A DNA stretch of 23,914 nucleotides from CAZFAP01 sp964516325 (GTDB lineage Bacteria > Auribacterota > JABMQX01). The notes under the pieces were generated by a model. The model made no database searches, was not told where the DNA came from, and saw only the letters and a list, made by a program, of their open reading frames with translations. Every line of letters begins with the position of its first letter. Position 1 is the stretch's first letter. Shown piece by piece: positions 22,517 through 23,914 of this stretch. Location of the stretch: NCBI GenBank assembly GCA_964516325.1, contig CAZFAP010000063.1, positions 1 through 23,914 on the forward strand, written 5' to 3'. The position numbers and the translations under genes are program-made.

Positions 22517-22758
22517 AGTTACGGATTTTAAGCTTCGCCACCAGAAGCTATCAACCTTTTTTTAGACGGGCAAGTTCCGCGGTCTTCCGTCTGGCGGCGT
22601 GTTGTCAATCTATACGTGTAAGACCTGCACACTCCTCCGGGTGTCGCACCGCCGCCGCACAGACCAGTAGTCGCATACCGATCAGACGATGGGGACGCTC
22701 GACAAAAGAGCTCCCGAGGGCATGACATGAATCAGGTGGGCTGCACGGGTAAATGCGG
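22517..22758. other. 242-base spacer between the hydrogenase-maturation gene and the hdr operon
   Basis: Apart from the promoter at 22525-22554, I see only an A-rich run on the - strand (AAAAAAA, 22557-22563) just upstream of the -35, which could act as an UP-like element, and a weak hairpin around CACACTCCTCCGGGTGT (22629-22645). There is no credible gene and no clear terminator for the upstream hydrogenase genes. The gap is the main reason to treat the two gene groups as separate operons. Confidence 0.45.
22525..22554 (-). promoter_or_regulatory. Probable sigma-70 promoter of the hdr/nuo operon
   Basis: On the - strand, TTGATA (22549-22554; 5 of 6 matches to the -35 consensus) and TAAAAT (22525-22530; 5 of 6 to the -10) are separated by 18 bases. 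The start site expected 6-7 bases after the -10 is about 22518-22519, only two or three bases before the hdrA1 ATG. There is no other gene start for which it could serve on this strand. Confidence 0.6.
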
Positions 22759-23280
22759 TTACCGCCGAGCCTGGCGGCTAAAACCGACAAGGAGGCGAGC
22801 GAGCTCGACCAATGCTTGATCTACGGCCGGGGACACAGCTTCAGCGAGCGTCGTCGTCGCTGGCTGCACGGCAACCATGAAAACGTCCGCCTGCGTCTCC
22901 TGTTTAAGGTGGCTCATGAAAAGGGTTGGGGACATCCCGTGCGTCGAGAACTTCCTCTCTCGAATGTCGCTCGCCTCGACGATGCGAACCTCTCCGGGAC
23001 GAAGTCCCATGGAAGCGGAGTCAACGACGACGACGGTATCAGGATGAATCCTGGCGATGGTGCCGATGTAATTTTCCGGGACTTCGCCGCAGTCCAGGAG
23101 GTATAGAGAAGGAACGGGTGGTGAAATCTTATCGAGACTCTCCCGAAGGATTTCCACGAAGCGGGGTCCGGCGCCGTCGTCTCCCCGAAGCCTATTGCCT
23201 ATGCCAGCTACAACGGCAATGCCCTTCAACCGCGCCTGCAGTGTTTGCGAAAGGTCCGGCTTGTTCGAAGTGCCGGTCAT
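22759..23280 (-). CDS. [NiFe]-hydrogenase maturation protease (HycI/HyaD family)
   Basis: This endopeptidase clips the C-terminal tail of the hydrogenase large subunit after nickel insertion. The 173-residue protein has the family motif GIGNRLRGDDGAGP (26-39) and the three expected nickel-sensing ligands: D34 (GDDG), D87 (VVVVDSAS) and H114 (STHGMSP). ATG 23280 overlaps the upstream stop codon as ATGA; the same frame runs further upstream, but only as an unused frame across the ferredoxin gene. Its place right after an HycF-like subunit points to a group 4 hydrogenase as client, encoded outside the window. A 242-base gap separates it from the hdr operon. Confidence 0.93.
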   Translation of the reverse strand: MTGTSNKPDLSQTLQARLKGIAVVAGIGNRLRGDDGAGPRFVEILRESLDKISPPVPSLYLLDCGEVPENYIGTIARIHPDTVVVVDSASMGLRPGEVRIVEASDIRERKFSTHGMSPTLFMSHLKQETQADVFMVAVQPATTTLAEAVSPAVDQALVELARLLVGFSRQARR

Positions 23281-23912
23281 TTCTGGATCTCCGGCCACTC
23301 CTCCTTCACGAAGACCTCGTGCTGGCACCTGGGGCAGAGGAATTTGACGTGGTCGGCGCGACCGATTTCCGCCCGGTCCTTTGGGGCCGCCTCGGCCAGC
23401 GAAACAAGTTCTCGCTGCCCGGCGAGCACGAGTCCTATGTTCGCGTAAGCAAGCGGTCCCAGTCTCTCGCAGAGCCACTTCACATGATCGAAGGTGCTGA
23501 TGACCGCTCTGCAAACTTCGCAAAGCAGCAAGTCTTTTTCGACGGTGACCTGTGCCTCCTTCCTGTCGAAGAGGGCGAGTTCGTATTCTCGAGTGTATTG
23601 CACGCCGCCATCGCTCGGGCAGTTCGCGCGGCACTGTCCGCAGTAAATGCATTGGTCGTAACGAAGGACGAGTTTTCGATACGGCCCCCGTCCGGTCATT
23701 TCATCGCCGGTAACGTAATCGGTCGCCTGAATTGCGCCCGCAGGACAAGTCTCGGCACATGCTCCACATCCCACGCACTTGTCCGTGAACTCCGGCTTAC
23801 CCCGAAAGCGCTCCGGCGCGACGGATGGCGCCGCCGGGTACTTTATAGTGTACGGCTTGCTGAACAGCGACCTGATTGCCTCTCTCAATTCTCTCAGCTT
23901 TGGATACTTCAT
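23277..23912 (-). CDS. HycF/HyfH-like diferredoxin subunit of a group 4 [NiFe] hydrogenase or formate hydrogenlyase
   Basis: The 211-residue protein resembles the NuoI-related ferredoxin subunit of membrane-bound group 4 hydrogenases. Two [4Fe-4S] motifs are seen (C46, C49, C52, C56; C88, C91, C94, C98). They are followed by the extra C-terminal cysteines typical of HycF/HyfH (C131 and C134; C193 and C196, the latter as CPRC), probably a metal knuckle. It starts MKYPKLRELREAIRSLFSKP, a family-like beginning. The ATG lies 2 bases from the window edge, so the ribosome-binding site cannot be checked and a slightly longer form is possible. The overlap with the maturation protease gene confirms co-expression. 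It would pass electrons to the hydrogenase small subunit at the membrane. Confidence 0.87.
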   Translation of the reverse strand: MKYPKLRELREAIRSLFSKPYTIKYPAAPSVAPERFRGKPEFTDKCVGCGACAETCPAGAIQATDYVTGDEMTGRGPYRKLVLRYDQCIYCGQCRANCPSDGGVQYTREYELALFDRKEAQVTVEKDLLLCEVCRAVISTFDHVKWLCERLGPLAYANIGLVLAGQRELVSLAEAAPKDRAEIGRADHVKFLCPRCQHEVFVKEEWPEIQK

Positions 23913-23914
23913 CG

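Noticed and set aside
22528..22728. Possible 66-residue protein upstream of hdrA1
   Set aside because: It has no ribosome-binding site, no family resemblance, and it overlaps the promoter.
22759..23652. 297-residue form of the hydrogenase maturation protease
   Set aside because: The first 124 residues are an arginine-rich out-of-frame reading across the ferredoxin gene; ATG 23280 with its ATGA overlap is the natural start.
1..23914. CRISPR array, tRNA or rRNA genes, insertion sequence or prophage genes
   Set aside because: I saw no regularly spaced direct repeats, no tRNA-like cloverleaf or rRNA sequence, and no transposase, integrase or phage protein.

Overview
The window reads as chromosomal DNA of an anaerobic, Gram-negative-type bacterium, fairly GC-rich (high fifties percent by eye). 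It has bacterial envelope and phospholipid genes, frequent GTG/TTG starts, and a very large set of flavin/iron-sulfur electron-transfer genes of the kind found in uncultivated anaerobes and syntrophs. The intergenic palindromic repeats are of a type I associate with Planctomycetes-like and candidate-phylum genomes, but I cannot place the organism from sequence alone.

Left part (1-6680, all + strand): an apparently exported histone-deacetylase-family amidohydrolase; a 500-base gap of palindromic repeats; then a tightly packed housekeeping run of murJ (lipid II flippase), a RodZ-like HTH membrane protein, rimO (S12 methylthiotransferase), pgsA and pgpA (two consecutive steps of phosphatidylglycerol synthesis).

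Convergence zone (6681-6978): a nested palindromic repeat (6714-6843) and a GC-rich hairpin just past the end of the opposing operon.

Central part (6979-22516, all - strand, read right to left): a run of twelve redox genes with gaps from -4 to 83 bases, probably one operon from a promoter at 22525-22554. In transcription order: hdrA1, hdrC1, hdrB1, an HdrA-N-terminal/NuoE fusion, an HndB-like [2Fe-2S] protein, a NuoF/GltD fusion, a NuoG-N/HdrA-C/HdrA triple fusion, mvhD, an FdhB/FrhB-like protein, hdrC2, hdrB2 and a shortened hdrA2. This combines NADH-dehydrogenase (NuoEFG/Hnd), NfnB/GltD, MvhD/FdhB and two HdrABC modules. No hydrogenase large subunit, formate dehydrogenase catalytic subunit or tungsten/molybdenum enzyme is encoded in it. 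My reading (inference) is a large soluble flavin-based electron-bifurcating or confurcating complex. It would link NAD(P)H, ferredoxin and perhaps a further donor to two HdrB disulfide-reductase-type sites.

The most striking detail is that one HdrA flavodomain appears split between two fusion proteins: its N-terminal half is joined to NuoE and its C-terminal half to a NuoG-type ferredoxin module. The break point is the same in both.

Right end (22759-23912, - strand): a [NiFe]-hydrogenase maturation protease and an HycF/HyfH-like ferredoxin subunit. They look like the end of a group 4 membrane-bound hydrogenase or formate hydrogenlyase operon continuing beyond the window.
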